Source: Archangium sp.
Lineage (GTDB): Bacteria > Myxococcota > Myxococcia > Myxococcales > Myxococcaceae
NCBI GenBank assembly: GCA_030681645.1
Contig: JAUXRX010000002.1
Span: 124,001-188,000 of the forward strand
Length of the DNA: 64,000 bases
Reading direction: 5' to 3'
A program made the translations under genes and the position numbers. Positions 1 to 8,238 of this stretch are shown here, piece by piece. Numbering within the stretch: the first letter of the stretch is position 1; every line of letters begins with the position of its first letter. The notes under the pieces were generated by a model. That model made no database searches. It was not told where the DNA came from and was given only the letters and a program-made list of their open reading frames with translations.

Positions 1-2
1 CA

Positions 3-140
3 ACCGGCGCCGAACCTCGCTTCTGGGACGCCCTAAGGGACGCGATCAAGGAGCACGGGGTAGAGAAAGTACGCACGAACTTCATCGAACCGCGAACACT
101 CGAGCTCGAAGTCGCCATTCGCAGTTTGTCAGAGCAATGA
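3..140 (+). CDS. C-terminal tail of an unidentified protein, cut by the window edge
   Basis: An open frame enters from the left edge and gives 45 residues ending in EVAIRSLSEQ before a TGA at 138-140. Its stop overlaps the ATG of the HNH endonuclease gene in an ATGA junction, so the two are very probably co-translated. The visible tail is charged and soluble, with no motif that identifies a family. Systems pairing an ATPase with a small HNH nuclease (for example Septu PtuA/PtuB) have this gene order, so the missing part could be an ATPase, but nothing in the 45 residues proves it. Base composition is lower in GC than most of the window, as in the HNH gene. Confidence 0.6.
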   Translation, partial: TGAEPRFWDALRDAIKEHGVEKVRTNFIEPRTLELEVAIRSLSEQ

Positions 141-946
141 TACCTCTTGAGAGAAGCGAGATTGATCCGTTTGAGCGACTCCGGCGAATGCTCAAGCGAA
201 AGAGCCAAGAAGTGCGAGCCGAGTTCGAGTCCCGGTTTGATTTTGTTGAGCGCGCATACACTTCCTTCGACTTCGGTACGCCTGAGTTCATGTCCGTGGC
301 TGGGATCCACCTCGGACCCGAGGAGGACGCTCGCTGGGGTGGCCTGTACAGGTACGATCAGGCTGATATTGCCTCCCTAAAGGAGGAGATTGATCTGCAG
401 TTGGATGGACTTTGTTGGTATTGTCGGTTGGCGCCTGCCGACTCGCTGGACCACATTCTCCCGCAAGTCGAGAATCCATTGTTCGCGGTTCACAGCAGCA
501 ACTTGGTACCTGCTTGCACCAAGTGCAATCGCAAGAAAAATGCCCGAAACCGCAATCGTCGCGATACCATATATCCATACGGCGAGATGGAGAGAGAAGT
601 TCGATGGCTATTTGCGAAAATTGAACTGGTCGAGAATAAGGTCGAGGTCGAGTTCACGGCTAACTTGCTGGAATTGACGAACTCTCGAACGCGCGAGATG
701 GTGTCCCGCCACCTTGATGTGATGGGGGTTTGTGAAATGTACTCGTTGCATTTTTTGCAGGCCGGTCGCACGTTCATGGTTGCCCAGTTTGGACGCGAGC
801 GCGGTGGCCGGCAGGTGGTGGACGCAATCAGTGCGGTTCTGCCTGGATATCAGGCGAGTTTCGGTCCAAACTATTACCTCTCAGTCGGCATGGAAGCGCT
901 CTCGCAGTGTGATGATTTGACTATTTCGGCTTTCTTGCGGAAGTAG
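137..946 (+). CDS. HNH endonuclease, probable effector of a defence or mobile-element module
   Basis: The 269-residue product carries a zinc-bound HNH core: CWYC at residues 93-96, the DH pair at 105-106 and CTKCNRKKN at 127-135. This spacing is typical of HNH nucleases with two CxxC knuckles holding the beta-beta-alpha metal fold. The 90 residues before the core are charged and helical, and about 130 residues after it show no recognised domain. It overlaps the upstream reading frame by four bases, implying a two-gene unit. Codon use differs from the rest of the window, with many A/T-ending codons (TTT, TAT, AAT), suggesting acquisition. The gene lies inside the tRNA-Gly remnant that marks an island end. 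A PtuB-like anti-phage nuclease is a reasonable guess; a plain homing-type or restriction nuclease is the alternative. Confidence 0.8.
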   Translation: MIPLERSEIDPFERLRRMLKRKSQEVRAEFESRFDFVERAYTSFDFGTPEFMSVAGIHLGPEEDARWGGLYRYDQADIASLKEEIDLQLDGLCWYCRLAPADSLDHILPQVENPLFAVHSSNLVPACTKCNRKKNARNRNRRDTIYPYGEMEREVRWLFAKIELVENKVEVEFTANLLELTNSRTREMVSRHLDVMGVCEMYSLHFLQAGRTFMVAQFGRERGGRQVVDAISAVLPGYQASFGPNYYLSVGMEALSQCDDLTISAFLRK

Positions 947-1316
947 TTTTCCAGACTGCTTCGCTTCGGGTCTGCGGGATTGGTCCGGAGGCAATACCGA
1001 GCTTGGCACTACGTCCGCGTTCCGCGCCGCATGTTGGTGCTGCGTATGGTCTTGGGCCTTCCGGCTGGCGCGATGGATTCCTTCGCGACGTAAATGCACA
1101 TCCCTCAACGCGCTGCTTCTCCCGCTCGCACGCCAACGAGTGAGGCGTCTCTCGCGCGCTTCAGTCGCCGAAAACAACGACTGACCCCGACGGGCTCGGG
1201 CTCCCGTCCGCCCGCGATGAGCAGCTGATGAACTTCACCTGCTTCGAGTGCTTCCGGCTGCGCTGAGTGCTCTCGCATTTCCGCCAACTTGAGCAATCGG
1301 GACACCGGTCAACACG
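947..1316. other. Intergenic island edge, no gene recognised
   Basis: Between the HNH gene and the tRNA remnant there is no open frame with plausible codon use or similarity. The composition climbs from the lower GC of the HNH gene towards the chromosomal level. No integrase, inverted repeat end or transposase fragment is visible here, so the integrase, if still present, would be expected beyond the left edge near the intact tRNA copy. Confidence 0.5.
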
Positions 1317-1361
1317 TTGCCAAGGCGAGGGTCGAGAGTTCAAATCTCTTTTCCCGCTCCA
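1317..1361 (+). tRNA. 3' fragment of tRNA-Gly(GCC), candidate attachment site of an integrated element
   Basis: The sequence reads anticodon loop TTGCCAA (1317-1323), variable region, T-stem GAGAG (1334-1338), T-loop TTCAAAT (1339-1345), closing stem CTCTT, acceptor strand TTCCCGC (1351-1357), discriminator T and encoded CCA (1359-1361). This matches the 3' part of a bacterial tRNA-Gly with anticodon GCC. The matching 5' half (an acceptor strand GCGGGAA, a D-arm and a pairing anticodon 5' strand) is absent: the bases before the loop do not pair with GGCGA after it. The gene is therefore truncated at the anticodon loop, as expected for the att remnant left when a tyrosine-recombinase element integrates into a tRNA. 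The element would lie to the left. Confidence 0.8.
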
Positions 1362-1374
1362 GAATGAAGTGAAG

Positions 1375-1401
1375 AAGCCCCGGTACCCCCGGGGCTTTTT
1401 C
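1375..1401 (+). terminator. Rho-independent terminator of the tRNA-Gly remnant
   Basis: A perfect 9-bp stem AAGCCCCGG (1375-1383) / CCGGGGCTT (1389-1397) with a five-base loop is followed by a run of T residues. It sits 13 bases after the encoded CCA, so it is most simply the original terminator of the tRNA gene, left on the chromosomal side of the insertion. Confidence 0.85.
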
Positions 1402-1609
1402 TTTGCGGGTGGAGCGCTCGCTGCCGCAGCGGTGATCGCTTTTCCCCCTCGACGAACACAGAGGGCTCGAAACAGGGCTTTGGACGGGTGCCGGCGTCGG
1501 GTCCTTCCCAGGAACTTCCAGGATCCCGAGTGGGGATGGTCCCCACCACTGGAAACGAATTGCACCCCGACGGCGGCACCCGTTCAGAGCTGCAGTGACG
1601 ATGCGCAGT
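1402..1609. other. Intergenic, nothing recognised
   Basis: GC-rich stretch between the tRNA terminator and the 3' end of the response regulator gene. I see no gene, repeat or clear promoter. It would be the chromosomal side of the island junction. Confidence 0.4.
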
Positions 1610-2311
1610 TCAGCGCGCGCGCAACCGGTCTCGCAGCTCGCTGGCCATGCGCCGGCTCACCGCGAGCGTCGGGCCCTGCCGCAGCACCACTTCCCATCGG
1701 CCGTGGGCGTGCCGCACCTCGTGGACATGGCGGAGATTGACCAGCGAGGACCGGTGAATGCGCACGAAGTCCTGAGTGGGGAGGCGCTCCTCCCACCGCC
1801 GAAGAGTCACGTCGACCAGCGCCGTCGGCTCGTTCGCGAGGTGGACCTCCGAGTAGTCATCGGCCGCCTGGATGAAGGTGATGTCGCGCACCGATGCGAA
1901 GCGGAGCGCCTGGGATTCGCGCAACGCGACGAGGTCCTCCAGGCCCAGCGGGCGTTGTGCCTCGAGGGGCGCAACCCGGCCCAGCGCACGGTCGAGGTGT
2001 TCGGGCTGGATCGGCTTGACGAGGTAATCGAGGGCGTTCACCTCGAAGGCGCGCACGGCATACTGCTCCCAGGCGGTGCAGAAGATGACCTTCGCCTCGA
2101 GCTTGTCCTGGAACAACTCGAAGCCCGCGCCGCCCGGCATCTGCACGTCGAGGAAGATGAGGTCGGGGTGGAGCTCCGCGATGCGCTGCCGCGCGGCCGC
2201 GACGCTGTCCGCTTCTCCGACGACCTCGACTCCGCCGTGGTCCTCGAGCAGGCCGCGCAGGGCGACGCGGGCGAGGCGCTCGTCGTCGACGATGAGGGCG
2301 CGCGTCCTCAC
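1610..2311 (-). CDS. LytTR-family DNA-binding response regulator
   Basis: This 233-residue protein has an N-terminal receiver domain with the acidic pair at D9/D10, phosphoacceptor D55 in FLDVQMP and a conserved K in the KPI segment. It is followed by a LytTR DNA-binding domain (roughly residues 130-233) with the typical features DYSEVHL and FVRIHRSSLVNL. LytTR regulators bind direct repeats upstream of envelope, transport or virulence genes. The start codon overlaps the stop of the sensor kinase gene by four bases, so kinase and regulator are one transcript. The pair is transcribed away from a MacAB-TolC-like operon, the most obvious target. No LytTR binding site was identified with certainty. 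Confidence 0.9.
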   Translation of the reverse strand: MRTRALIVDDERLARVALRGLLEDHGGVEVVGEADSVAAARQRIAELHPDLIFLDVQMPGGAGFELFQDKLEAKVIFCTAWEQYAVRAFEVNALDYLVKPIQPEHLDRALGRVAPLEAQRPLGLEDLVALRESQALRFASVRDITFIQAADDYSEVHLANEPTALVDVTLRRWEERLPTQDFVRIHRSSLVNLRHVHEVRHAHGRWEVVLRQGPTLAVSRRMASELRDRLRAR

Positions 2312-3390
2312 GTCACCTCCGGCAAGGCCACCCGGGCGATCACATGGCCCTCCCGCTCGAAGAGCTCGAAGGCATGGCGCCCCGGGAAGAGGTGCTCGAG
2401 CCGCGCGCGGATGTTCTGAACTCCGATGCGCGTGGTCGCCGGCAGCAACGGGTCGCGCCCCCCCCGAAGCGTGCCGGTGTTGTCCACCTCGAAGACGAGC
2501 TGCCCAGCCTCACGCTTCACGGCCAGCTTCACCACGAGCGGCAGCGTCGTCGCGTTCTCGAGCCCGTGCTTGACCGCGTTCTCGACCAGCGGGTGGAGCA
2601 GCATGGGTGGCACGCGCAGGGCACCGAGGCCCTCACCCACGTCAAGGGTGACGCGGAGCTTGTCCTCGAAGCGGGTCTGCTCGCACTTCAGGTAGAGCTG
2701 GATGAACTCGAGCTCCTCCTTGACGGTGGTGTCCTTGAGGCCATCGGTGTCGAGCGAGCGGCGAAGCAGCGTGGCGATGTCACGCACCATGCTCCTGGCC
2801 CCGCTGGGGTTCTCGGCGATCAACGCCACCACCGAGTTGAGGGCGTTGAAGAGGAAGTGCGGGTTGAGCTGACTGCGCAGGAGCTGGACCTGAGCCTGGT
2901 CGGCCATCGCCCGGGCCTCGAGGCTGTGCTCGCGCTCGTGCTGAACCCGCGTCGAGAGGAGGTTGACCAGGAAGAGGCCGCTCCACACCAACAGCAGCAT
3001 GGAGCCGCGCATGAAGGCCAGGGCGTACTCGCGCCCTTGGGGCAACGAAGGGGGCAGCCAGGGCTCCTTGCCGGTGAGCGGCTCGAGCAGCCACATGGTG
3101 CCCAGCCAGAGGGCGGAGGCGAGCGCTGCGGTGGGCACGATGGTCAGCACCGCGCGGAAGCTGCGGAGCGCCCGGTCGGGCAGCCGCGCGAAGAGGGCCG
3201 CCATCACGCTCGACCAGAAGACCCCCGTCAACGACCAGGACAGCACCCAGCTCGCCGCGCGGCCGAAGGGCACGGCAGGGGAAATGGGCGCAGGCAGCAC
3301 TGCCAGCGTCGCCATCAGCGCCCAGATCACCGTCTGGAACACCATCAGCGGGTGTCGCTGGGCCCAGCCTGGGGTCGGCGCGTCAGCCAT
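2308..3390 (-). CDS. LytS/YehU-type sensor histidine kinase
   Basis: The 360-residue protein has several hydrophobic segments in its first 150 residues (a membrane sensor region) and then a His_kinase (PF06580-type) domain. The phospho-accepting histidine is H178 in LNPHFLFNALNS, the hallmark of LytS-type kinases. A C-terminal HATPase domain has an N-box (ENAVKHG) and a G-box (GVQNIRARL). The likely start is the ATG at 3390 (MADAPTPGW); an in-frame start 19 codons upstream would add an Arg-rich, improbable extension. It precedes and overlaps the LytTR regulator gene, and the 170-bp region to its right is shared with the divergent efflux operon. The signal sensed is unknown; a membrane-perturbing compound exported by the adjacent pump is plausible. 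Confidence 0.9.
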   Translation of the reverse strand: MADAPTPGWAQRHPLMVFQTVIWALMATLAVLPAPISPAVPFGRAASWVLSWSLTGVFWSSVMAALFARLPDRALRSFRAVLTIVPTAALASALWLGTMWLLEPLTGKEPWLPPSLPQGREYALAFMRGSMLLLVWSGLFLVNLLSTRVQHEREHSLEARAMADQAQVQLLRSQLNPHFLFNALNSVVALIAENPSGARSMVRDIATLLRRSLDTDGLKDTTVKEELEFIQLYLKCEQTRFEDKLRVTLDVGEGLGALRVPPMLLHPLVENAVKHGLENATTLPLVVKLAVKREAGQLVFEVDNTGTLRGGRDPLLPATTRIGVQNIRARLEHLFPGRHAFELFEREGHVIARVALPEVT

Positions 3391-3560
3391 GGCCCTCTGC
3401 GTACCATTCACCGGGCGCCGCCGAGCGGGCCGTCGGCGAGCGGTCACCCCGCGGCGGCGAACGGAATGGTCGAGGTCGACCCAGGACCGCTCACCGGGGT
3501 GGATCCTCCGCTGGCCGAGTCATGGCGGTCGCGCCCCCCCCGCCGTCGTATCTCCTCTTC
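3391..3560. promoter_or_regulatory. Divergent promoter region between the two-component pair and the efflux operon
   Basis: This 170-bp interval separates the minus-strand sensor kinase start from the plus-strand membrane-fusion protein start, so promoters for both transcripts must lie here or very near. I could not assign -35/-10 hexamers or a LytTR repeat with confidence. The assignment rests on gene layout only. Confidence 0.4.
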
Positions 3561-4814
3561 ATGGACAGCTCACCGGCCCGCGTCGAACTTCCCTCGAGTG
3601 ACGACATCGTCCGCCAGGTGGGAGCACCTCGTCCGAGGGGCGTCCGGCGTCTCCTGCGAGTGGGCGCCATCGCCCTGGCGCTGTTGGCGATCGTCGCGGT
3701 CCTGGTGGTGTGGCGCAGCCGCGCTTCGATGCCGCTGCCTCCGAAGTACCTGACCGCCCAGGTGCAGCGCGGGGACCTGGCGGCCACCGTCACCGCGACG
3801 GGGACCCTGCGCGGCAAGGACACCGTGTCGGTGGGCGCCGAGACGAGCGGGCGGGTGAAGCGGGTGGCGGTCGACTTCAACGACAGGGTGAAGGCGGGCC
3901 AGGTGCTGGCCGAGCTCGACCCCTCGCAACTCCAGTCCACCCTCGACCAGGCGAACGCCCAGCTCCTCGCCGCGCGCGCCGAGGTGAAGAGTCGCGAGGC
4001 CACGGCGACTGAAGCGCGCCTCAACGCAGAGCGGGTGCGGGGCCTGGCCGCGGACGGGCTGGCCTCCAGGCAACAGCTCGAGGCGGCCGTGGCCGCAGCG
4101 GACCGCGCGGCGGCCTCGGCTGAAGCGGGGCGGGCGCAGGTCACGGTCTCGGCGGCGGTCGTGCAGTCCACCCTCACGTCCCTGAGCAAGACGCAGATCC
4201 GCTCGCCCATCGACGGGGTGGTGCTCTCGCGCGACGTGGAGGTCGGCCAGGCGCTCGCGGTCGCGATGACGACCCCGGTGCTCTTCAAGGTGGCCAGGGA
4301 CCTGCGCGAGATGGAGGTCACCATCTCCATCGACGAGGCAGACGTGGGCCACACGCGCGCCGGCCAGAAGGCGACCTTCACGGTCGATGCCTGGCCGGGC
4401 CGCTCTTTCCCCGGTGAGCTGGCGTCGATCCACAACGTCGCCGTCACCCGAGACAACGTGGTCACCTACGAGGCGCTCCTGCGGGTGGCGAACGACGACC
4501 TGCTGCTGCGTCCCGGCATGACCGCGACGGTCAGCATCAACACCGACGAGCGCGTGGGCGTCTTGTTGGTGCCCAACGCGGCGCTGCGCTTCCGCCCACC
4601 GCCCCAGAGCGCAAGGCCCCGCATGGGCCCGCCCGACGAGAACGCGGCCGTGGTGAGCGACCTGCGGCCCCGCGTCTACGTGTTGCGCGAGGGTCGCGCC
4701 GAGGAAGTGCTGGTGGAGGTGGGCCTCACCGACGGCGTGCACTCCGAGGTGACGTCGCCCCGGCTCGCCCCGGGGGACGAAGTCATCGTCGACGCCGAGC
4801 AGGTGACCCGATGA
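3561..4814 (+). CDS. MacA-like periplasmic adaptor (membrane fusion protein) of an ABC efflux pump
   Basis: A 417-residue protein with one N-terminal transmembrane segment (about residues 30-52), then a barrel-sandwich/lipoyl half-motif around the segment GTLRGKDTVSVGAE, a long alpha-helical hairpin rich in Ala/Glu (about residues 130-210), and beta-barrel and membrane-proximal domains. This order is that of HlyD/MacA-family adaptors that link an inner-membrane pump to an outer-membrane TolC channel. The ATG at 3561 (MDSSPARVE) is preferred over an upstream in-frame start 13 codons earlier. The stop overlaps the ATPase start in ATGA. The four genes that follow one another encode a complete tripartite exporter. 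The substrate (macrolide, peptide or other secondary metabolite) cannot be read from the sequence. Confidence 0.9.
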   Translation: MDSSPARVELPSSDDIVRQVGAPRPRGVRRLLRVGAIALALLAIVAVLVVWRSRASMPLPPKYLTAQVQRGDLAATVTATGTLRGKDTVSVGAETSGRVKRVAVDFNDRVKAGQVLAELDPSQLQSTLDQANAQLLAARAEVKSREATATEARLNAERVRGLAADGLASRQQLEAAVAAADRAAASAEAGRAQVTVSAAVVQSTLTSLSKTQIRSPIDGVVLSRDVEVGQALAVAMTTPVLFKVARDLREMEVTISIDEADVGHTRAGQKATFTVDAWPGRSFPGELASIHNVAVTRDNVVTYEALLRVANDDLLLRPGMTATVSINTDERVGVLLVPNAALRFRPPPQSARPRMGPPDENAAVVSDLRPRVYVLREGRAEEVLVEVGLTDGVHSEVTSPRLAPGDEVIVDAEQVTR

Positions 4815-5512
4815 GCGCGCCGGCGCTGGAGCTTCGGGGGCTCTCGAAGATCTACGGCCAGGGAGAATCGGAGGTGCGGGCGCTCGAGGGGGTCGACCTC
4901 CGCATCGAGGCCGGCGAGTTCGTCGCCATCATGGGCGCCAGCGGCTCGGGCAAGTCGACGTGCATGAACGTCATCGGCTGCCTGGACGTGCCGACCGCCG
5001 GCCAGTACCTCTTCCACGGCGTCGACGTGACGGCGCTGGATCAGGACCAGCGGGCCCGGCTGCGGCGGGCCTGGCTTGGCTTCGTCTTCCAGGGCTTCAA
5101 CCTGATCGCCCGCACCTCGGCGCGGGAGAACGTGGAGCTGCCGCTGGTGTATCGCAAGGTCCCCGCGAAGGAGCGGAGATCGCGCGCCCTGGAGGCGCTC
5201 TCGCTGGTCGGCCTCTCGGACCGCGCTGAGCACACTCCCGCGGAGCTGTCGGGAGGGCAGCAGCAGCGGGTGGCCATCGCCCGGGCGTTGGTGAGCAACC
5301 CCGCACTGCTGCTGGCGGACGAGCCGACCGGCAACCTCGACACCGCGCGAACCCGGGAGATCATGAAGCTGCTGGTCGAGCTCAACCAGACCCGGGGTTT
5401 GACCATCGTGTTGGTGACGCACGAGCTGGAGGTCGCCGCCTTCGTGCGACGGGTCGTCACCTTCCGCGACGGGCACATCGTCGAGGATCGACCCCAGCAG
5501 GAGGCCGCCTGA
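4811..5512 (+). CDS. MacB/LolD-type ABC transporter ATP-binding protein
   Basis: This 233-residue nucleotide-binding protein has Walker A GASGSGKS (residues 42-49), a Q-loop (FVFQGFN), the signature LSGGQQQRV, Walker B with [11 protein letters not shown] and a switch histidine in VTHE. It belongs to the MacB/LolD/FtsE group, which powers mechanotransmission rather than ordinary transport. In Escherichia coli MacB the ATPase and permease are fused; here they are separate genes that overlap at one base (TGATG), keeping stoichiometry by coupling. It works with the adaptor upstream and the permease downstream. Confidence 0.95.
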   Translation: MSAPALELRGLSKIYGQGESEVRALEGVDLRIEAGEFVAIMGASGSGKSTCMNVIGCLDVPTAGQYLFHGVDVTALDQDQRARLRRAWLGFVFQGFNLIARTSARENVELPLVYRKVPAKERRSRALEALSLVGLSDRAEHTPAELSGGQQQRVAIARALVSNPALLLADEPTGNLDTARTREIMKLLVELNQTRGLTIVLVTHELEVAAFVRRVVTFRDGHIVEDRPQQEAA

Positions 5513-6717
5513 TGCTGCTCTCGACCTTCCTGATGGCGCTGCGCGAGGTGCGTCGCAACACGATGCGCTCGCTGCTGACCATGCTGGGGGTGGTCATCGG
5601 GGTCGCCGCGGTCATCGCGCTCATGACGATCGGCGAGGGCGCCACCGCGAAGGTGCGGCAGAACATCGGCGCGCTGGGCAACAACCTGCTGATGATCAGC
5701 CCGGGCGCGGACCGCCGGGTGGTGAACACCGGCCAGTCGGGCAAGCCCTTCGACGAGTCCGACGTGCAGGCCATCACCCGCGAGCTGGCGGGCATCGAGC
5801 ACGTGGCGCCGACGCAGAGCCGCCCCCTGCAGGTCATCGCGGGGAGCCGCAACTGGCGCACCACCGTCACGGGGACGACCGCCGACTACCTCGTCGCCCG
5901 CTCCTTCAAGGTCGCGCGCGGCAGCGGGGTGGAGCAGGCGCTGTCCACGCCCCGCGCGGTGTGCGTGCTGGGCGCCACCCCCGCCCGGGAGCTGTTCGGC
6001 ACCCAGAACCCACTCGGTCAGTCGGTGCGGGTCGGCCGCCTGTCCTGCGAGGTCATCGCGGTGCTCGAGTCGAAGGGGGCCGGCGGCATGGGCGGCGACA
6101 ACGACGACCTCGTCCTCATGCCGCTGCGCACGTTCCAGCAGCGCATCGCCGGTAACCGCGACGTGACGATGATCTACGCGACCGCGCGTGAAGGCCGGTC
6201 CACCGCGGGCCTGAAGCGGCAGGTCGAGGAGCTCTTTCGCGAGCGTCGCCGGGTCCGCCCGGGCGAGCAGAACGACTTCAGCGTGCGTGACATGCAGGAG
6301 ATCATCGACACCGTCTCCAGCACCGTGGGCATGCTCACCGCGCTGCTGGGGGCGGTGGCCGCGGTGTCCCTGCTGGTGGGCGGCATCGGCATCATGAACA
6401 TCATGCTGGTGTCCGTCACCGAGCGGACGCGGGAGATCGGCACCCGACTGGCCATCGGCGCGCTGGGCTCCGACGTGCTGCTGCAGTTCCTCATCGAGGC
6501 GGTGACGCTCTCGTCGCTGGGCGGGGTCATCGGCATGGTGGTGGGCCTGCTCGGCGCGGCGGGCATCTGCGCGGCCCTGGGCTTCCCCTTCCTGGTGTCG
6601 GGGCAGATGGTGCTCCTCGCCTTCGCCTTCTCGGCCGGGGTGGGCGTGCTCTTTGGCTATCTCCCCGCGCGCAAGGCCGCCCACTTCAACCCCATCGAGG
6701 CGCTCCGCCATGAATAG
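5512..6717 (+). CDS. MacB-like FtsX-family permease
   Basis: A 401-residue membrane protein with the MacB topology: one transmembrane helix near the N-terminus (about residues 20-42), a periplasmic MacB_PCD domain of about 220 residues, then three helices forming the FtsX domain (about residues 275-390). The segment [21 protein letters not shown], shown here only by its ends LLVGGIG and VSVTERTR, is diagnostic of MacB permeases. The C-terminus [17 protein letters not shown] is also typical. It starts by overlapping the ATPase stop, and its own last codons overlap the TolC start by eight bases. With the neighbours it forms a MacAB-TolC-type pump. Confidence 0.95.
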   Translation: MLLSTFLMALREVRRNTMRSLLTMLGVVIGVAAVIALMTIGEGATAKVRQNIGALGNNLLMISPGADRRVVNTGQSGKPFDESDVQAITRELAGIEHVAPTQSRPLQVIAGSRNWRTTVTGTTADYLVARSFKVARGSGVEQALSTPRAVCVLGATPARELFGTQNPLGQSVRVGRLSCEVIAVLESKGAGGMGGDNDDLVLMPLRTFQQRIAGNRDVTMIYATAREGRSTAGLKRQVEELFRERRRVRPGEQNDFSVRDMQEIIDTVSSTVGMLTALLGAVAAVSLLVGGIGIMNIMLVSVTERTREIGTRLAIGALGSDVLLQFLIEAVTLSSLGGVIGMVVGLLGAAGICAALGFPFLVSGQMVLLAFAFSAGVGVLFGYLPARKAAHFNPIEALRHE

Positions 6718-8206
6718 AGCCGCGTTCTTCACGCTGCTGTTGCAGGCGAGCGCAGTGCTGGCCGCCAGCCCTTCCGCGCTCTCGGAGCAGGCGGCCGTCC
6801 AACAGACGATCGACCACAACCCCACGCTGCGGGCCGCGGTGAGCGACGTGCAGCAGAGCGCCGAATCGCTGCGCGCGGAGCAGCTGCGCTACCGCCCCCG
6901 GCTGCTGCTCGACGCGACCGGCTCGACCCAGAAGACGCCCAACCTCGACACCGGCGGAGGGACGAACAGCCAGCTGAGCCAATCGCTGCTCTTCGGCGCG
7001 GAGCTCTCGCAGACCTTCTCCTGGGGCACGACGGTGGATCTGCGCCTGGAAAACCGGGACACCCGCACCGAGGGTCCTCTGTTCAGCGGCTCGTCGGACG
7101 TCTTCACGCTCGGGCCGGGCTACTCGTTCAGCGCCCGGCTCTCGCTGACCCAGCCGCTGCTCCGCGGCTTCGGGGACGACGTGGGGCTGGCTGCGCTGCG
7201 CAGCGCGCAGCTCAATCGAAAGGACCTCGAGCGCGCCCGCGACGACACCGCGAGCCAGACGTTGAGCACGACGCTCCAGGCGTATTGGGAGGTCTGGTAC
7301 GCGCAGCAGGCCCTGGGCATTCAGCGGGAAGCGCGGACCCTGGTGGGGCAGCAGCGCGACGAGACGCGGCGCAAGGTGGAAGCGGGGAGCGCCGCCGAGG
7401 TCGAACTGCTCAGCTGGGAGACGCGCGTGGCGGAGCTCGACCAGAACGTCCTCGCGGCCGAGGTGCAGCTGCAGCAGCGCTCGGTGGAGCTGCGGCGGGC
7501 GATGGGGCTCTCGAGCGCCGCGGCGAGCTTCGACTTGTCGGGCGCGAAGCTGCCTGAGCTCCAGGCGTACCTGCCCGAAGAGGCCCTGTCCGCCGCCCAG
7601 GAAGCCTCGTACGCGCTGCTGCGGCAGCGCCTCGCACTCGAGCGCGCCGGGCTCGCGCTGCGCAGCGTCGACGACAGCTCGCGGCCGCGGCTGGACATCC
7701 AGGCCTGGGTGCAGACGCAGGGCCTGGGCAACCAGTCGGTCGCGGGGGCCTTCGAGCAGCTGGGAAAGTTCGGAAACCCCAGCGCCAACGTGGGGCTGAG
7801 CTTCGAGCTGCCACTCTCGGAGCGTCACCAGGCACAGCTGGGCAGCGCGCGGCTCGCGGCGACGGCCGCACGGCAACGGCTCGAGGCGACCCGGCAGCAG
7901 GCCCTCGCCGACACCGAGGTCGAGCTGGCCACGCTGAGCCAGGCGACGCAGAACATCGCCCTGGCGCAGTCCTCGGCCGAGGTGTCGAGCCGCTCCGTCA
8001 CGGCCCAGCACAAGCGCCTGGACAGTGGGTCGGCAACGGCGCTGGAGGTGCGCGAAGCGGAGGACTCGCTCCGGCGGGCGCGCCTGAGCGTGGAGCGGGA
8101 GCGGGTCAACGCCATCAAGGCCCAGGTGCGACTGGCGCACCTCACCGGAAGTCTGCTGACCCGGTGGGGGGTCGTCGCGGCGGCGGATTTCTCTGCCGGG
8201 CCGTGA
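6710..8206 (+). CDS. TolC-family outer membrane efflux protein
   Basis: The 498-residue product begins with a signal peptide ([19 protein letters not shown]) and contains two related halves of long Gln/Ala/Glu-rich alpha-helices separated by beta-rich stretches, as in TolC-like outer membrane factors. Examples are the first helix near [15 protein letters not shown] and the second-half helix near [19 protein letters not shown]. The start at 6710 lies inside the end of the permease gene (8-bp overlap), which is why the shorter start was chosen over an in-frame one at 6653. It supplies the outer membrane exit for the MacAB-like pump. Family members run 420-500 residues, so the gene is complete. 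Confidence 0.9.
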   Translation: MNRAAFFTLLLQASAVLAASPSALSEQAAVQQTIDHNPTLRAAVSDVQQSAESLRAEQLRYRPRLLLDATGSTQKTPNLDTGGGTNSQLSQSLLFGAELSQTFSWGTTVDLRLENRDTRTEGPLFSGSSDVFTLGPGYSFSARLSLTQPLLRGFGDDVGLAALRSAQLNRKDLERARDDTASQTLSTTLQAYWEVWYAQQALGIQREARTLVGQQRDETRRKVEAGSAAEVELLSWETRVAELDQNVLAAEVQLQQRSVELRRAMGLSSAAASFDLSGAKLPELQAYLPEEALSAAQEASYALLRQRLALERAGLALRSVDDSSRPRLDIQAWVQTQGLGNQSVAGAFEQLGKFGNPSANVGLSFELPLSERHQAQLGSARLAATAARQRLEATRQQALADTEVELATLSQATQNIALAQSSAEVSSRSVTAQHKRLDSGSATALEVREAEDSLRRARLSVERERVNAIKAQVRLAHLTGSLLTRWGVVAAADFSAGP

Positions 8207-8238
8207 TCGCTTCTGCCCGCTCGCTGACACAACGCCTC

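Noticed and set aside
1285..1361. Complete tRNA gene
   Set aside because: No acceptor 5' strand, D-arm or pairing anticodon stem precedes the loop, so only a 3' fragment is present.
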